This document shows, piece by piece, positions 11,060-27,969 of a stretch of DNA of 64,000 bases. Numbering within the stretch: position 1 is the stretch's first letter; every line of letters starts with the position of its first letter. The DNA comes from Sphagnum compactum. Its lineage: Eukaryota; Bryophyta; Sphagnopsida; Sphagnales. Under the pieces are notes generated by a model. It was given only the letters and a program-made list of their open reading frames with translations, did not search any database and was not told the origin of the DNA. The translations under genes were made by a program, and so were the position numbers. The stretch spans positions 25,292,875 through 25,356,874 of the forward strand of contig OZ234495.1 of assembly GCA_965153455.1 (NCBI GenBank), given 5' to 3'.

Positions 11060-13200
11060 TTGAATGATGAGGTTGAGCAAGAGCTAGCTGCAGAAGAAGA
11101 TGACTTTCTAAGCATCAACATGAGTGCCAGCCAACAGGAAAATTATGAAGACCAGAGGAAGCAATTCAAGGTCACTAGTGCAATAGAACAGACAGCAAAA
11201 AGCTCCTCACATTCCTCTTCATTGGCTCTTCAAAGCCAGTCACTAGAGTTTGCACGACGAATTCAAGTGCACACCCCTGGTACCAAAGTTCAAGTTTTCA
11301 AAAGCAATTCAAAAAGGAGGACTGGATTTCGAAAAGGAGAATGTAAGTTCAGAGCCAGTGGCAAGGAGTAGCAATAGGGACCAGTGTCTTCCCACCACAT
11401 TTGTTTCTGAAGACCAAAAGGGATTCCTGGTTTCCATACAGAAAAAGAGTCTCTTCAAGCACTGGAGCCTCAATCTTTGTCAAATCCTTACCAGTTTACA
11501 GGGACAACTGGAGTTGAAAGCATATGTGAACAAGTCTCAAAAGACGATGGTTTTTGTGTGAACAGCTGTACGCAGCAACATGTGACAGGATAGAAGATGG
11601 TTTGACCAGCAAGGAGCTGGTTGTGTTGAAGGTCAGTACTACAAGCCACCACACAAATCTACAAAACCACATTTTAGCATGAGTTTCCAGCACCAGCTTT
11701 GTCTCTGTGTGTGGTTGATCATCATCTGAGAAAGCAGAGTTTCAGAAACCAAGGTGCCAAGAGTTGGCTATGTCTTTTTCTTCTCTCAGGTAAAGGCATT
11801 GGAGACACACCAAGTGGTTCACTTTGAACTCAAGTGTGACAACATACCTTTGGAGCCTTTCCATTCCCACTCTCCAACACAAAGTTTTGGCATCCACCAT
11901 GGCCTCTATCAGACAAAGCATGTGCTATCCCATTTTGAGTTTGCATTACAGACTTTGGTGAGAACAAAGTTCGATTATTGCTCCTCTAGCACCCAGAATA
12001 CAAACATAATGAGGTTTACAAAACCGGAGAACACTAAACAATATATTGCCTGTATAAATTCTGAAAACATCTCAATATTATGTGAATGGATGCCAGACCT
12101 TGTTATGAGAAGGTCAGGAATGCACTGTGCCAAGTCATGGAACAGAATGTGTGAAAAGCACTGAGATGCTGAAGCTGCTAAGCAGTAGTAGGCACCATGA
12201 TGCTGAGTCTCACAGAAGCAGAAATGTTGAGGAAGAGGTTTCTGTAGGCAAGGTAAGTGATGTGTGGAGTTTGGGATGCCTCTTGTTTGAGCTTCCCACA
12301 GGGGAGTTCCTTCTGTATGATGAAGACTGGCTCCACTTTTACATGCGTGTCACATCATCTTGGAGGTTGGTTGGTTCTACACATTTCACCTCACAATCCA
12401 ATAAGATCTCTGAAAAGGACAAGGGCTCAAAATCACAGCTTGTAACCTCAACATCAAATCATAAACCTGTCTCATTTGCTGATGGTGTTTACTGCTGCAA
12501 AGACCCTATGCATCACAATTTCAGACTGCATTCCACGGAAACTCCCTACCACGGAAACTCCCTACAACACAAACTTATTCAAAGCTGTTGTTAGTGTATC
12601 AATCTCTGCTCCTAACTGATGAGCTTATTGCATCTTAATGAAGATGACAAAGAGACACTCACATTTCTTGAGCTTTTGGGATTGGAGCATAAGAACTGAT
12701 TTCAAATGAAAAACCAGGAAAAGTAGATAACTTCAAGCCAGATATTGATTTCTTGCAATTTGTACATGTGTGTGATCCAATCCCCTGGGCAACTTTGGAT
12801 GATGTGATGGCTTGCCATGCTCAGCTTCAGGCCAATCTGCAGGAAGACTCATGTATACAAGAGCTTGTATGTGACATCTTTGAGCAGCTTTCAAAAACCC
12901 AAGGACCATGCCAGAACAGCAATTTAGTGCCTAAGACAACTCCATTCATCAACAAGAGTCAAGACATGAAATGAAATTCTCAGAACCAGAAATCTAGAAA
13001 CAAAGATTTTCTTCAAGGCTATGGTCATCATGGAACTGGTGCTGTTGCACATGTTGCTGGAGGGAACAAAAGCACACTCATTAAACTAAATGTTTCTTCT
13101 CATCTTGGGAGGTATGATAAATTGCCTCTCTCGATGCCCAATGAGCCCAGATCTCTGCTTTCCCAGAAGATGGAATCTCAGCTTCAATAGCACCACAAAT
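11060..13200 (+). pseudogene. Decayed protein-kinase-like gene
   Basis: Scattered pieces on the plus strand resemble a Ser/Thr kinase catalytic domain in the right order. After a good-looking splice acceptor near 11790 comes 'VVHFELKCDNIPLEP' (about 11814). It corresponds to the catalytic loop HRDLKCDNILL, but the catalytic Asp is lost because HRD reads HFE. Then comes 'KVSDVWSLGCLLFELPTGEF' (about 12250), which matches kinase subdomain IX. About 12.77 kb holds 'DPIPWATLDDVM', like the C-lobe element RxPxxRPTxEDV. In-frame stops and frame changes separate these pieces. An Asp/Glu- and Ser-rich segment at 11060-11371 may be an upstream part. Tyr, Trp and Asp around 'YDEDW' suggest a specific plant subfamily that I cannot name. 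A working pseudokinase with many introns is less likely. Confidence 0.5.
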
Positions 13201-14365
13201 GTAAGTTCCCCTCCCCCACCCCCCAAACTCTTGGTTTCTGTTACTACAGATTTAGAGTTGAATAGGATCATGATGAAACCTCACAGCTTAGATGCACACA
13301 TTGCTAACACAATATCTTTTGACTTAGGTTTGTGGTTTGCTGCATCAGATTGTAAAACCAATACCCAAGTTTTTAGCAGCAACCATCACAAAAACACACA
13401 ACAGTGGTGAGGGTCTCTTATGGTCATTTGCTCCAATCCACCACAAACAGCTGCAACTCAAAGAAGGCACTGCTGCCACCATCACTTCAGAAGCTCTGTT
13501 ACTCTACTGCCACAGCAGCAGTGACAAACAAATTTTTTCTGGATGCAGCTGACTAATACAGTTGAATTCTATGCAATTGCATTCACAAACGTTGAACTCT
13601 GTGCAAGTGAAAGAAATGCAAAGATCATGGAACACTGGAATGTGCATGCAAGATTCTTTGAATAGAGTGTTGCACCCATGAACAGAAGAAAGAATGCACA
13701 AGAGAGAGAACTTCTTGACCCAATAACAAGAATGATGCAGCAGCATATTGAGGATTCTTCAATTGTCCTGGAAATGGAACTCAACAAAACTGTAGAAGCT
13801 TTGCAATTCTATCAAGGGTATTTTTCCATCTGAATCTACAGATTCAAACAGGTCACAAACCAGTGGTTATCTTTGTAGTTCGCAGCAATTTGAGCATATT
13901 CTGGACCTGCTGTTCCTTACTTATACTGCAGAGTCTTTGAAGTCTATGATCCATCTTTGAAGATTTGGAGGTCTTTTGTTGCAAGCAATTTGTGTACCAG
14001 ATATTTTTGATGGTCCATTACCATCACACATGAGTACCCTACCACCTTGAGGACACATCAAGCTGCAAAATAAATTCCGGCACGCCATAGCTTTGTGTCT
14101 CCTTCACTCCTTATGATGTGAGATTCAAAGAGTGCTTGTATCCTTTTTCCAATCCAAGGTTCTGGTCTGGACATCATTGGCTTGATCTGCAAAACCCTAA
14201 GGTTTGGGAACCTAGCAGAGAGCTACAAAAACAACCTCCTTGCACTTTGACAACTAACCATCATTCATTACTGCATGATTCCTGTGCGTTTGAGGCAGGA
14301 TGGAGCTCAATTTTCTTTGCTTGCAGCATCCATTGACAGCATAAAAACATGCAGATACTCACAAA
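13201..14365. other. Downstream remnant sequence, possibly part of the decayed kinase-like gene
   Basis: Plus-strand fragments such as 'FEVYDPSLKIWRSFVA' (about 13.9 kb) and 'IALCLLHSLYDVRFKECLYP' (about 14.1 kb) look coding-like. They are interrupted by stops and are not in one frame. They could be 3' exons of the same dead gene. I do not recognise the family. Confidence 0.3.
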
Positions 14366-15161
14366 CTACCTTGTCCCTTTGCGTTTTGGTTTATCAATGC
14401 GCCCACGCCCAGGGCCAGAGCGGATTACATTCATGAGACGGGCCTGCGCATGGCCGATGCTCCCACTGTTCACTGTTGTGGAATTTGATGTTCCTCCCTC
14501 ACTTCCAGATCCAGACTGTTGGCCACTTCCCTGTTCAGAAACAGATCAGTTAGTATCCACAATTCTCCTCCCCCTCCTTCCCCCCAACTCCTTTCCAATC
14601 TCCTCATGAATCCATTACTCTCATTTTCTCTATCACTGCAATTCTCTTCTTCTTCCACTCTTTGTTGGCTCTGCCCTAGGGAAGAGACAGTGCATTGGTG
14701 TAGGATTTGTGCATAAAATTTTGGCTCAAACTTGACCCAATGTGTGAGTGACATTTGGAGTACTATGTGTGCATATGATGGAGGGACATGTTCCATAGAA
14801 CTGCATGTATCTAGATGAGATCCAATAAGGGAGATTCTTAGTTTGAAATTTGAACCTGCCGTAAAGAGCAGAGTCATTACACAATGGGCTGCTTGTTATC
14901 GTTTCATTACATGCAGCAAAGAGTCTGGGTCTTTTCTTCTCCTCCAGGATTCCCTCACCGCAATCAAACAAGATCATAGAAACGAGTGCGGCCAACCGAG
15001 AAAGACGATCGACTTACATGATCGGCGGTCAGAGCTCCAGGACTCGGTCGATGTCCTAAAGCTTGAAAGTCCTTGACCTCGGCAACCCCTCGACCTGGCA
15101 AAAGCAAAAAACATCAAACACAATCTGAACCTAAAACCTTGTACTGGACAATCTTCTTTCC

Positions 15162-15210
<49 letters not shown>

Positions 15211-15456
15211 ATCTGTGGAAATAACAACGAGAAGACAAAGAGGAAAAACACAAATACGTGAGGGTTTCTTCACAGCGGTTGGGGCAGGAGGATGGTCTTT
15301 GTCGGCGTCGCGTTTGGCCTTCTTCACAAGATCCAGCAGCTCTTGCTCACTCTCCGGAGCGGGACTCGCCAGCACCTCTAAGGCACGGTTGAACAAGCGT
15401 AAGGCATCTTGTGATCCTGCATGCCTGGTCCCCATATCCTTTACCATTCCTATCAT
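14366..15456 (-). CDS. Small basic protein of unknown function, three exons
   Basis: Three minus-strand segments join in frame: 15456-15258, 15094-15018 and 14530-14366. The first junction has a GTATTT donor and a pyrimidine-rich CCAG acceptor. The second has a GTAAGT donor and an AACAG acceptor. The product is 146 residues. It has a helical N-terminal half ('DALRLFNRALEVL', 'SEQELLDLVKKAKRDADKD'), a Gly/Ser-rich middle and a basic C-terminal end ('SGPGRGRIDKPKRKGTR'). I do not recognise the family. ATG 15456 is chosen because the sequence before it is a GA-rich, leader-like stretch. That stretch is nevertheless open in frame for another 40 codons, so a longer form is possible. The stop overlaps a possible donor (AAG/GTAGTT), so another 3' exon cannot be excluded. 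A GA microsatellite lies in intron 1. Confidence 0.5.
14677..14901. repeat. Dispersed repeat, copy 1 (partner at 32281-32550)
   Basis: It begins 'tagggaagagac' and contains 'tgtaggat', 'ctcaaacttgacccaa', 'acatgttccatagaactgca' and 'agcagagtcattac', ending near 'gctgctt'. The same order of blocks recurs on the same strand at 32281-32550, where an AT microsatellite is inserted. This copy falls inside intron 2 of the small minus-strand gene. Confidence 0.75.
15165..15208. repeat. GA dinucleotide microsatellite
   Basis: A nearly pure (GA)n tract of about 40 bp. On the minus strand it forms a pyrimidine tract inside intron 1 of the small minus-strand gene. Confidence 0.95.
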
Positions 15457-17291
15457 CTCCTCTCTCTGTCTCTCTCTCTGTGCAGCTTCTCCTATTCGCC
15501 TGCTCCTGTCATCTTCGCTCTTTCTCTTATCTCTGCCCTTCAGAGTAGAGACAATGGGAGGCACCAAGAAATAACTGGCCAAAGTTTGGTATTCCTACAT
15601 TCTAGGGTCATGTGGTGGAGTCCACGATAGAAACATTTTCCAGCATAACTACTGAAGGATCCTCTTGGGTTTCACCATGCTATGCTAGGTCACCACCATG
15701 TGTTTCCAATTTAGAGCATCCCCCCCAGGTGCTCCGTATGTGAACCTGCCAAAATATTTCTCGCATCCAAGTTTAGTTATTTACACTTTTGCAACCCCGC
15801 CCATAAAACTGAAACAAGGACTGCAAATAGGTGGGAACTACTAACAGCAAACCACCTGGACTAATCATTATGATTGACTAATCAAAAACAGGCAGCAATA
15901 GTCAGATCATGTTTATTACACTCTTCTCTAGCAGGTGCACAGCTTTGCTGCGAATTGTACCAGCCTCAGCAAACTGAGCAAGTATGCAGGAGAAAAACCA
16001 TTTTCCTGAGCCACAGCAGCATATGTTGACATATGCTAGGCCCCAGATTTCGGGAAGAGCTTCAATGGGTCCTTCCCCAACATAAAGAATAATTTCAATT
16101 TAGGAATCTTACAACAGTATAAGGCACCTTGCACCTTCATAAGATCCATGAAATGAAAAACTGGAAATCCTACCAGGGGAGGCACTTTCAAATACGAAGA
16201 CTTGATTTGAAATTTTCTTACGGGTTGTCGTATAAAGGGGCAAAGCCATTATGCGACAAGCTGCTTGCTTGTTCCTAAATGGTTTGATGTGTGCTAGTGT
16301 AGAACATTGTTGCATGTGAGATATGATTGCAAGGTTTGAGAAGATATATCTCCCCTCTAATCTGATGGGGACCCGATGGGACTTGCAATTCTATAGACCA
16401 ATTGTCAGCCAAAAATCTGGGGCACATCATTCTACAAAATCTGCTGTCCTGAGTTTCTGTCACATGTCCAGTAGCAATGGGAATATACTTAGTCATGATG
16501 TTCGCTAGCACTCAAGAGACATGTCCCAATTTGTCCCACACATGATTGACAGCATCAGCATTTGAGACATTTGCATCTTCTGCTTCTAGGAACTTTTGCA
16601 AGACTCTTGAGACGGAAATGGGAGTCAACAATCCTGAACCCCACCAATTTCTTCCACACACAAGCTTCCAGTAGGTCCCAAGGTTTTCAGGTTTTGAAAT
16701 TTAGATGACAAACTGAGAATCATTCCGCATTTTCAAAGCCATTGAATTCTCAAAGATTACACATCGACACACAGGGCATTATGAAGGTGGAGAGATTTGT
16801 GCATGCAAAATTCTACACAGAAGAAACACATGGAAAACAAGGGAGTGCACTGACTGTTGGGATGCAGTCGGCAATCAGTTAATCAGGTGCTGGAAAAGTT
16901 TAAAGGTTATGGTGTCAGAAAAAGCCAGAGTCCACAATAATTCACAGACATCAAAAGGCAAATAAGACACAGGAGGTGGGAGCTTGCTTCTCTCTCTCTT
17001 TCTAGGATTGATAAAATAAAATACAACACAATTTACGTTGCCAAAAGACTACAAACCATGCATAATGCATGTTTACCTGCATTTTTGGTAACTCTTTCTC
17101 TCCAACATCTGCTTGGGATTAGGGTGAAAAGACTATATAGTTTATTCAAACCTCCTGCAGCACCACCAGAGGGGGCCCTTTTCTTCTTCTTCTTTGAGCT
17201 GCCACAAGCATGAGTGTAATGAAAGACCATAATCTCATAAAAACCAAGGCCTTTTAGAAACACTGAAAAATGCACAGAAAAGCATCTATAC
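15457..17291. other. Leader and spacer with no supported gene
   Basis: About 15457-15560 is GA-rich on the minus strand and probably is the leader of the small gene. The stretch 15600-17290 holds only short ORFs on both strands without family features. A Lys-rich stretch with Ala/Gly after it, at 17155-17207 on the minus strand (KKKKK, RAPSGGAAGG), may be a small exon but cannot be placed in a gene. Confidence 0.35.
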
Positions 17292-17402
17292 CCTGAATGA
17301 CTTGTCATCTGACAAATCTATGCCAAGCTCCTGCTCTAGTTGCTGTGGAATCACTGTTGTTGTTGCAGCTGTTGCAAGGTCAGCTGCATTGAGGTCAGGC
17401 AT
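17292..17402 (-). CDS. Possible first coding exon of an unrecognised gene
   Basis: On the minus strand an ATG at 17402 opens 37 codons rich in Ala, Thr, Asp and Leu ('MPDLNAADLATAATTTVIP', then 'QELGIDLSDDKSFR'). They end at a possible donor, AGG/GTATAG. The composition is protein-like. A Lys-rich segment about 90 bp further on could be the next exon, but I could not chain it in phase to anything beyond. It may belong to the small gene at 14.4-15.5 kb through a long intron, or to no working gene. Confidence 0.25.
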
Positions 17403-19352
17403 CTCACAACTACATCTGCATCTGAAACCATGTTTCTTCTCCCACCCCTTTCAACTCTCTCACAATCCTCCATGCATCCAAACAAAAAATCCTCGTCCAA
17501 CACTCCCTGATCCTCAAATGGTCACTCTCTCCCTGTCTACCTAGAGTATAATGTCACCCTGCACTCCAATCACCAAAGGCTTCCCAAAATGAGCTAGCAA
17601 CCCTTACCATTTTCAGAAGATTGCCACTGGCACTAACCCCCCCTCATTCTCAAACCTTCAAATTTTCAACAACCCCTTGGTGCTCTACAGAATGAACCCA
17701 AGAAGCTGAGAGACAGACAAAACCTTTCTCAGACATCATTGTACCACACAACGCTGTGTATATAACCTTTTCACAACACACATTCAAACGACCCACAAAG
17801 GTCCAAGACTGCAGATACAACCACCTCACAACAACACACATTCAAAAGACCTCACAAAGTCCAAACCTGTGGATGAAATCTCCCGTTTGATGTGTAAAAG
17901 AATACACCACTCTGCTGCTGCTGCTGCTTTCCCTAGATATGCATATCTCTAGAAGACCAAATCCATGGAAACTGCATCCACATTTACGCTGGATCAAGGG
18001 AGTAAGGAAGCAGACTATCAAATATATGTTGGGCTAACACCCAGCCTGTTGTGTTTCTTCTCTTGCACACACAAATGAGGAGCAGAAGCTGGAAGAGAGA
18101 GAAGCAAGAGAAAGGGAGACTTTGCTGCCCATCACAATGGCACATCTGCCACAGCAAGAAGATGAGGACAAAGAAAACAATCACCATCACCCACTGCAGC
18201 AATAATTGAACAGCAGAGGAAAAGGAGGGGAAGGGAGCTGGTGGGCAGATGGCTGGGATTGGTTGCTTGCAGAAGCAGGAGAAAGGAAGTGCTCAAAAGA
18301 GAAAAGATCACCAGCAGCCCTAGTGGAGCTTCACAGGTCACCACAACAACTGGAAGGGCATTGCTGCAGGCATGCACACCCATCACTAATCCTATCCTCC
18401 AAGTGCACAGCAACGTTGCAACTTTTGAAGTTCGCATTGAGCTAAGATGACAAGAAGTTGTGCAGCAAATTCAGATTGCTTGTTTTGAAGATTGCAGAGG
18501 GTGCACAACAACAAAAAACAGAGAATTGTAATGCCTCTGCAAGCAGAGGGTGCACAACAACAGATTTGTGATGGCTCTGTAAGGATGGTGATGATGTCCA
18601 CAAGCAAGGATAGCTGCTGCACCACAGAGATGAAATAGTACCCCATCATGGCCACCTCTGTGTAAGCTTTAACCAAAAACATTTGATTTGAGTCTACAAA
18701 CTTTGATTCTTCAAATGCGAAAGCTAAACTAGAATCTTACATGGTTTTTCTTCAATAGGCAAGTAGCAGAACTCCCTGTAATAGATAGCTTTACTTATCA
18801 TCTGTCAGAGATTGTTCAACATATTCAGCGTAAGATCATAAACTGTTTGCTCTCATAAAGCTAAAGAAACAAACAAATTGCTTTAAAACTTTATCAGCTT
18901 GAGTTTACAGACAACAAGTTTACTATGCTTGCAAGAAGTTCATGAAAAAGACTTCATCATCATCTGTGTGCTGCTACTGTGTAGTAGATGCACACACACC
19001 TTAGCAAAGAAGATGGAAACTGGACTTTAAAACGTTTTTTGCTTTTTTATCCTTGCTTCCCACAAAAACCATCTAGATGCTGTGCATTAATCTGTGCCAG
19101 CATGTGTGATAGATACTCTCTCCAGGAAGCAAATGAATGCGACATAAAGAGGGCAAAGGAAAATCTGGATTACAGTTTTGTTTTGCTTGTAATGGCCGTG
19201 AAATAGAGACCATGTGCTACTACAGCAGGCAGGTATGGACTCAATTTGTCATTATACATAAAAGTCCGGAGAGAGAGGGAGCCACCAAACTGATGACATC
19301 GAGACATAGCTTTGAACAACAACCCAGAAGGCAAATTGCAAATTCCACTCAC
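17403..19352. other. Spacer, nothing recognised
   Basis: Composition is mixed, with C-rich and CTG-rich patches (for example 17917-17930). ORFs on both strands between 18132 and 18682 overlap each other and look non-coding. The last few hundred bases before 19353 probably include the 3' UTR of the kinase gene. Confidence 0.4.
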
Positions 19353-23570
<4,218 letters not shown>

Positions 23571-24560
23571 CCTTCTTCCTCTCTAAACTTTCGCAACTCT
23601 CCTACCCTCTTCCACTCTCTCTTTCTCACCGTGTGACATTCCACATCCCGCATCCAACAGTACTCCACCCCATCTTCAGCTCTTCCTTGCAATCTCTCTG
23701 TCTTTCTGTGGCGGACGACTCCAAATGCTCTTCTTATTCAACTGTCATGTCTGTTCCATACTTCCACACATGAAGAGCCGTGAGCTTAAAGGAAGCTCCT
23801 CCATGGAAACCTCTACTTATGCAGCAGGAAGCTCCAATGCCTGAAAACCCCAGCTGAAAGAAACGCGATCTCCTCCTCCTCTCTCTCTGTGCACACAACA
23901 AGCAACAAGACTAGTGTTCTTGGGCTGTGTAAAAAACAGGCAGCTTTTCCGGAAACAAGTGCAAAGGTGAAGAAACTGAGCTTGACATACACATCATGTT
24001 TTGCAACACATTTCTTCTTCGCCTCAAAAACAACAACAACAACTGTGACAACAGCAGCAGCAACAAGTGTGGTTGTTGCAAATGCAAACTGCAGTTTGTA
24101 TTCCCTTGTTCTTGTTCTTGTTCTTCCACCCCAAAACAAACACAACAACAACAACAACCAAACAAAAACACAAAATCAAGCACAACAACTCAAAACAACC
24201 CAGCCCACAAAAGAAAACATAACACAAAGGAGCTTGAAACCAACTAACCCATTTGCTCAAAAATACAAAATCAAGCTCAAAAAACCCCCAAAAAAAAAAA
24301 ACACAAAAAGGAGCTTCAAAAATAACTAACCCATTTGCTCAAAACAAACAACCTTCTTCTCCCCACCCCAACCCCATTTGCTAACAGCAAATTGCAGGGA
24401 AAATACTGGGGGCAGAAGGAAATGGGCAAGATGCAAAAAGCAAGGAGAGTGGTGGGTGGCATCAGAAGAAGGGCAAGTGTTAATGTGCCAGCAGCAACAT
24501 CTCTCTTCTCTCTCTCTCTCTCTCTCTCTTTTCTGTCATGTGTTTGTGTGTCATAAAACA
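23571..24560 (-). promoter_or_regulatory. Presumed leader and promoter of the AGCVIII kinase gene
   Basis: The sequence upstream of the kinase ATG is low in complexity, with pyrimidine-rich, CAA-rich (24020-24180) and CT-repeat (24500-24530) patches. ORFs on both strands here are simple-sequence artefacts. No exact promoter element could be placed. Confidence 0.35.
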
Positions 24561-24607
24561 TAGAAACAACACATGTGGTAGCTACTGCCTTTTTTGGGTT
24601 CCCTATC

Positions 24608-24646
24608 ACCCCGCCCCCCCCCCCCCCCCCCCCCCCCCCCCCCTTT
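24608..24646. repeat. Long homopolymer C tract
   Basis: The run ccccg is followed by an uninterrupted run of 30 C from 24614 to 24643. The minus strand is therefore a G30 tract able to form a G-quadruplex. Tracts of this type are prone to sequencing and assembly length error. CAC/CCA-rich sequence follows to about 24765. Confidence 0.95.
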
Positions 24647-24959
24647 CCCATCTACTCTACTCTCTGACCCACCACCACGGCCCACTACCACCAGCACCAT
24701 CCACCATAAACCACCATCATCACCACGGTCCACCACCATCCACCATAACCATCACCACTTACTTACCTTGGTAGCATGTGTTTTTTTGCTTGTAAGTTTT
24801 CTAATGAAGCACCATTAGTGATCATCCCAAACAAGAGTTTAGCATTCATTAGTGACAGATTTGTGAAAAAAAGATGTCCAAATTGGACCAAAAAACAAAT
24901 TTGCTCATAACTCAAAACTGCTTTGTGTGGGTCGTTGTTACATGGGGTTTAGGACTTAG

Positions 24960-25335
24960 AACTGTTGGTTCTGGTTCATAAAACTTGGGAACTGGAATTG
25001 GGTTTGATTTCTGGAACCCAGTTCTGGAATTGGAATTTATATTTTTTGAGGAACCAGACTTGAAACTGGATTCCTGTCCCACTTATGTTTGGAACCAAAA
25101 GTGGAACAAGGACCCAGATTTTTGAGCAAAAGAATTGAAAAAAAAAAGACCAGAGGTTGAACAACAGTTAATCACCAATTCCAATTTGGGTTACCCGAAC
25201 CTTGACCAGAATTGAGTCTGATTTTCAGAACTTAAACCAGAACTTTTTTTTTTCTTTTTTGAAGAACCCAATTGCCAATTGCATTTATGTGTGGAACTGG
25301 AAGCAGAGGTTCTTCATAAAAGTAAAGAACCAGCC
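24960..25335. repeat. Degenerate direct repeats rich in 'gaac-cag' words
   Basis: Words such as 'gaactggaattg', 'aacccagttctgg', 'gaggaaccag' and 'gaagaaccc' recur. Two longer blocks, 24960-25125 and 25200-25330, share order and content. No ORF has protein features. This is probably an old tandem or retroelement-derived repeat. Confidence 0.4.
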
Positions 25336-27189
25336 AACAACTCATAATGACTCAGAATGAGTCATTTTTGGTCATGACTCAGAATGTGATGAAGATTTTT
25401 TTTGAAAAAGAATTGTTTTTTCGGAAATTTGGTGTGTAACTTTTTATCCTTCATAATAATACAGAATATGAGAGACAGCATATCCCTTCTCATATTTTGA
25501 GTTTGAAATTTTTTGTGAAGATTAGACATTGATGTCCATACATCATAAGCAAATCCATTTGTATGAGTTGCACTGGAGATTTTCTTTTTGTCGCCAAGTG
25601 CCCAAAATTTCCTAAATGAAAGTACACTACTGATCACAACCATGAGCACCATCCTCCACCATAACCATGAGCAGCACTCACCTACAGCAAGCACAGTGAA
25701 GATCTGGCAAGAACAACAACACTCCGGATCACACTCTTTTGCTCATCTACTAATACCATCTTTGGGTACCAGCCGGATATGGAGCTGAGCTGAGCTGAGC
25801 TTTGATTTGCTAAATTCCTCTCTGTTCCTAATACTGTTCCTCACCATCTTTGGCTTGAGCTAATATCCTATCCTAAGAGTGTGGATACCTACTTAGCCTA
25901 TTATTGTTTACCCAATTGAAAAAACAAAACTGACACTCTCTGTCTGTGTGTCTGCTGTCTCTCTGTCTTTTCCTCCTCTAAATTAGCACCCTGCTGTTAA
26001 AGAGTCTTGGCTGCTTTCTTAGCCCTGACTCCTCATGTGGTGGGGCACCCAACCACCTCTGACAACACCAAATTACATAGGGTACCCACCCAGTACTCAT
26101 CTCTTTTTTTATTAACCTCACTCTCCTAAATTTGGTCACCAGTGAATGGGATGTTGCTAAACCAACTAGCTAAAGCTTAGCTACCTAGCTATTAGGTAGT
26201 GTGATTGAGCACTGATGAGGATTTTTCAACTTTGACACAAACCCGCAACTCTGTTTTTCTTTCCCTCCCTCTAATTTAGTAAGTTTAGTCTCCCATTGTT
26301 TTTAGCACCACGTTGTTTGAAGCTCTGCTTTCCTCCTCGTCCTGTGTGACAAAGTTCTTTTTAGGCACTTTCAATTCGATCCTGTAGGAAAGGAGGGTGA
26401 TTTTTTGACAACCCATTTTTGCTATCACAATTTGTCAAAGAGTTGTTGTTGCTGCTGTTGTTGTTTTTTTCTTATGCAAAAGTTTCATTTTTTGGACTTC
26501 TTCTTCACCAAGGAGTTTTACTTTCTACTAGGTACTTGGGTTTTAGTGTTTAGTATTTGCCAATTCATTTGGAAGCAATGTGTTGAAAGCAGGAGCAAGG
26601 GATAGTAAGAAATTGTGATCAAAAGGATTGGAACACAAGTGAATGTACTTGAATACAGACATCACGAGAATACAGAAAAGATTGAGGTACAAAATCAAAG
26701 GTTTTTTCTTTGAAGGATAGGGTTTTTTTAATTCATAAAAATCAGCCAGAAGGTACCACCATTGTTTCAAGCAGGCACTGAGCATGTGTTGTGAAACAAG
26801 AGCATCAACTCAAGACTCCCCCCTCCCAAAACCGCCTCGTCCAGCATCTACACACTGCCTTGGCACCACACCCTTTGGGATTCCAGGAGAACTTCCTAAG
26901 GTTTTTGGGTGGTCTCCCACCACCTCATCCAGCATGTACCTCGTATCTACCACCTGTGCCACAGCCTTCAGGATTTCAGGATAGCTAACCTTCGAGGTTT
27001 TGGGTGTTCTCAGGAATGTTTTGGAATGCTGATCTTGAGAATGTAGAAGGTACACATACATGTTTCTATAGCTCTAAACAACTTGTTATGTATGCCAACC
27101 TGATGTAGAGAGAGTGGGTTAAGGCAAGCGAAAAATTTGAGATTGCATTGCATCTTGCCTCCTATTTGTTTTGTTGGTCGTTTCCAGTG
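25336..27189. other. Spacer, nothing firmly recognised
   Basis: The region has AT-rich and mixed sequence. At 26810-27061 the minus strand has an open 84-codon frame with coding-like content ('YPEILKAVAQVVDTRYMLDE'). No flanking exon or known family supports it, so it could be a gene or transposon fragment. A short GAGCT repeat lies at 25782-25800. Confidence 0.35.
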
Positions 27190-27969
27190 TTGGGTGGGTA
27201 TTTGATCATGTTGGGTGTTTGATTGGGTATACGGTCGGGTATATATATATGTGGAATAACTGGATACCAAAAATGGTAAATACTCGCATTCATACCCGTA
27301 TTTGGGACCCTGAGTAATATGGTAATTGTACCTGCCCCCTACCCAACTAAATAAACAAATGCAAATGTGCATATTAGTCTCTAACTCGACATTCAAAAGA
27401 GACCAGGTTCTGTAACCAAGACTTGGTCGCATACCCTTTCAAATGCTTAGGGTTTTTTTTTGTTGCATTATGATTGTGTCTACAATCTAAACTAAGAAGG
27501 TGTATCAAGTGTCATTTCAAGGTTTTTTTCTATTACAAAACTCCTCAAGAAAGACAATGAAATGGAAAAGCATTTTTGAAAAAGGTATTATGTTGTTTGT
27601 TATTAAGGGTTATATGCCGTTGAGGATTATTGAGCCCATTTGGCTACAAATGTTGGTGTATAGGTTGTGCTCATAAACAATGTTCCCATCTATAAAGGTT
27701 TTTGGTGGAAGATGTGCTTTGTGGGTTGGTACAAAAAACTTTGGTTGGGTATGCTTAACTTTCAGTAATTTCATGTCGATCTACAACTTGGACCTTTAAC
27801 CTTTAGATGTCAAAAGGAGCACATTACATATTTTGTTATTATTGTGAATTTTTTCTTGGTTGAGTGAGAGTCAAAACATGTCACTATTGAATTGTTTGAA
27901 GCAACTAATACAAGTGGTGCAACTATAGCACCAAAATTGTGACAACTTTAAGACAATTTTTATTTCATT

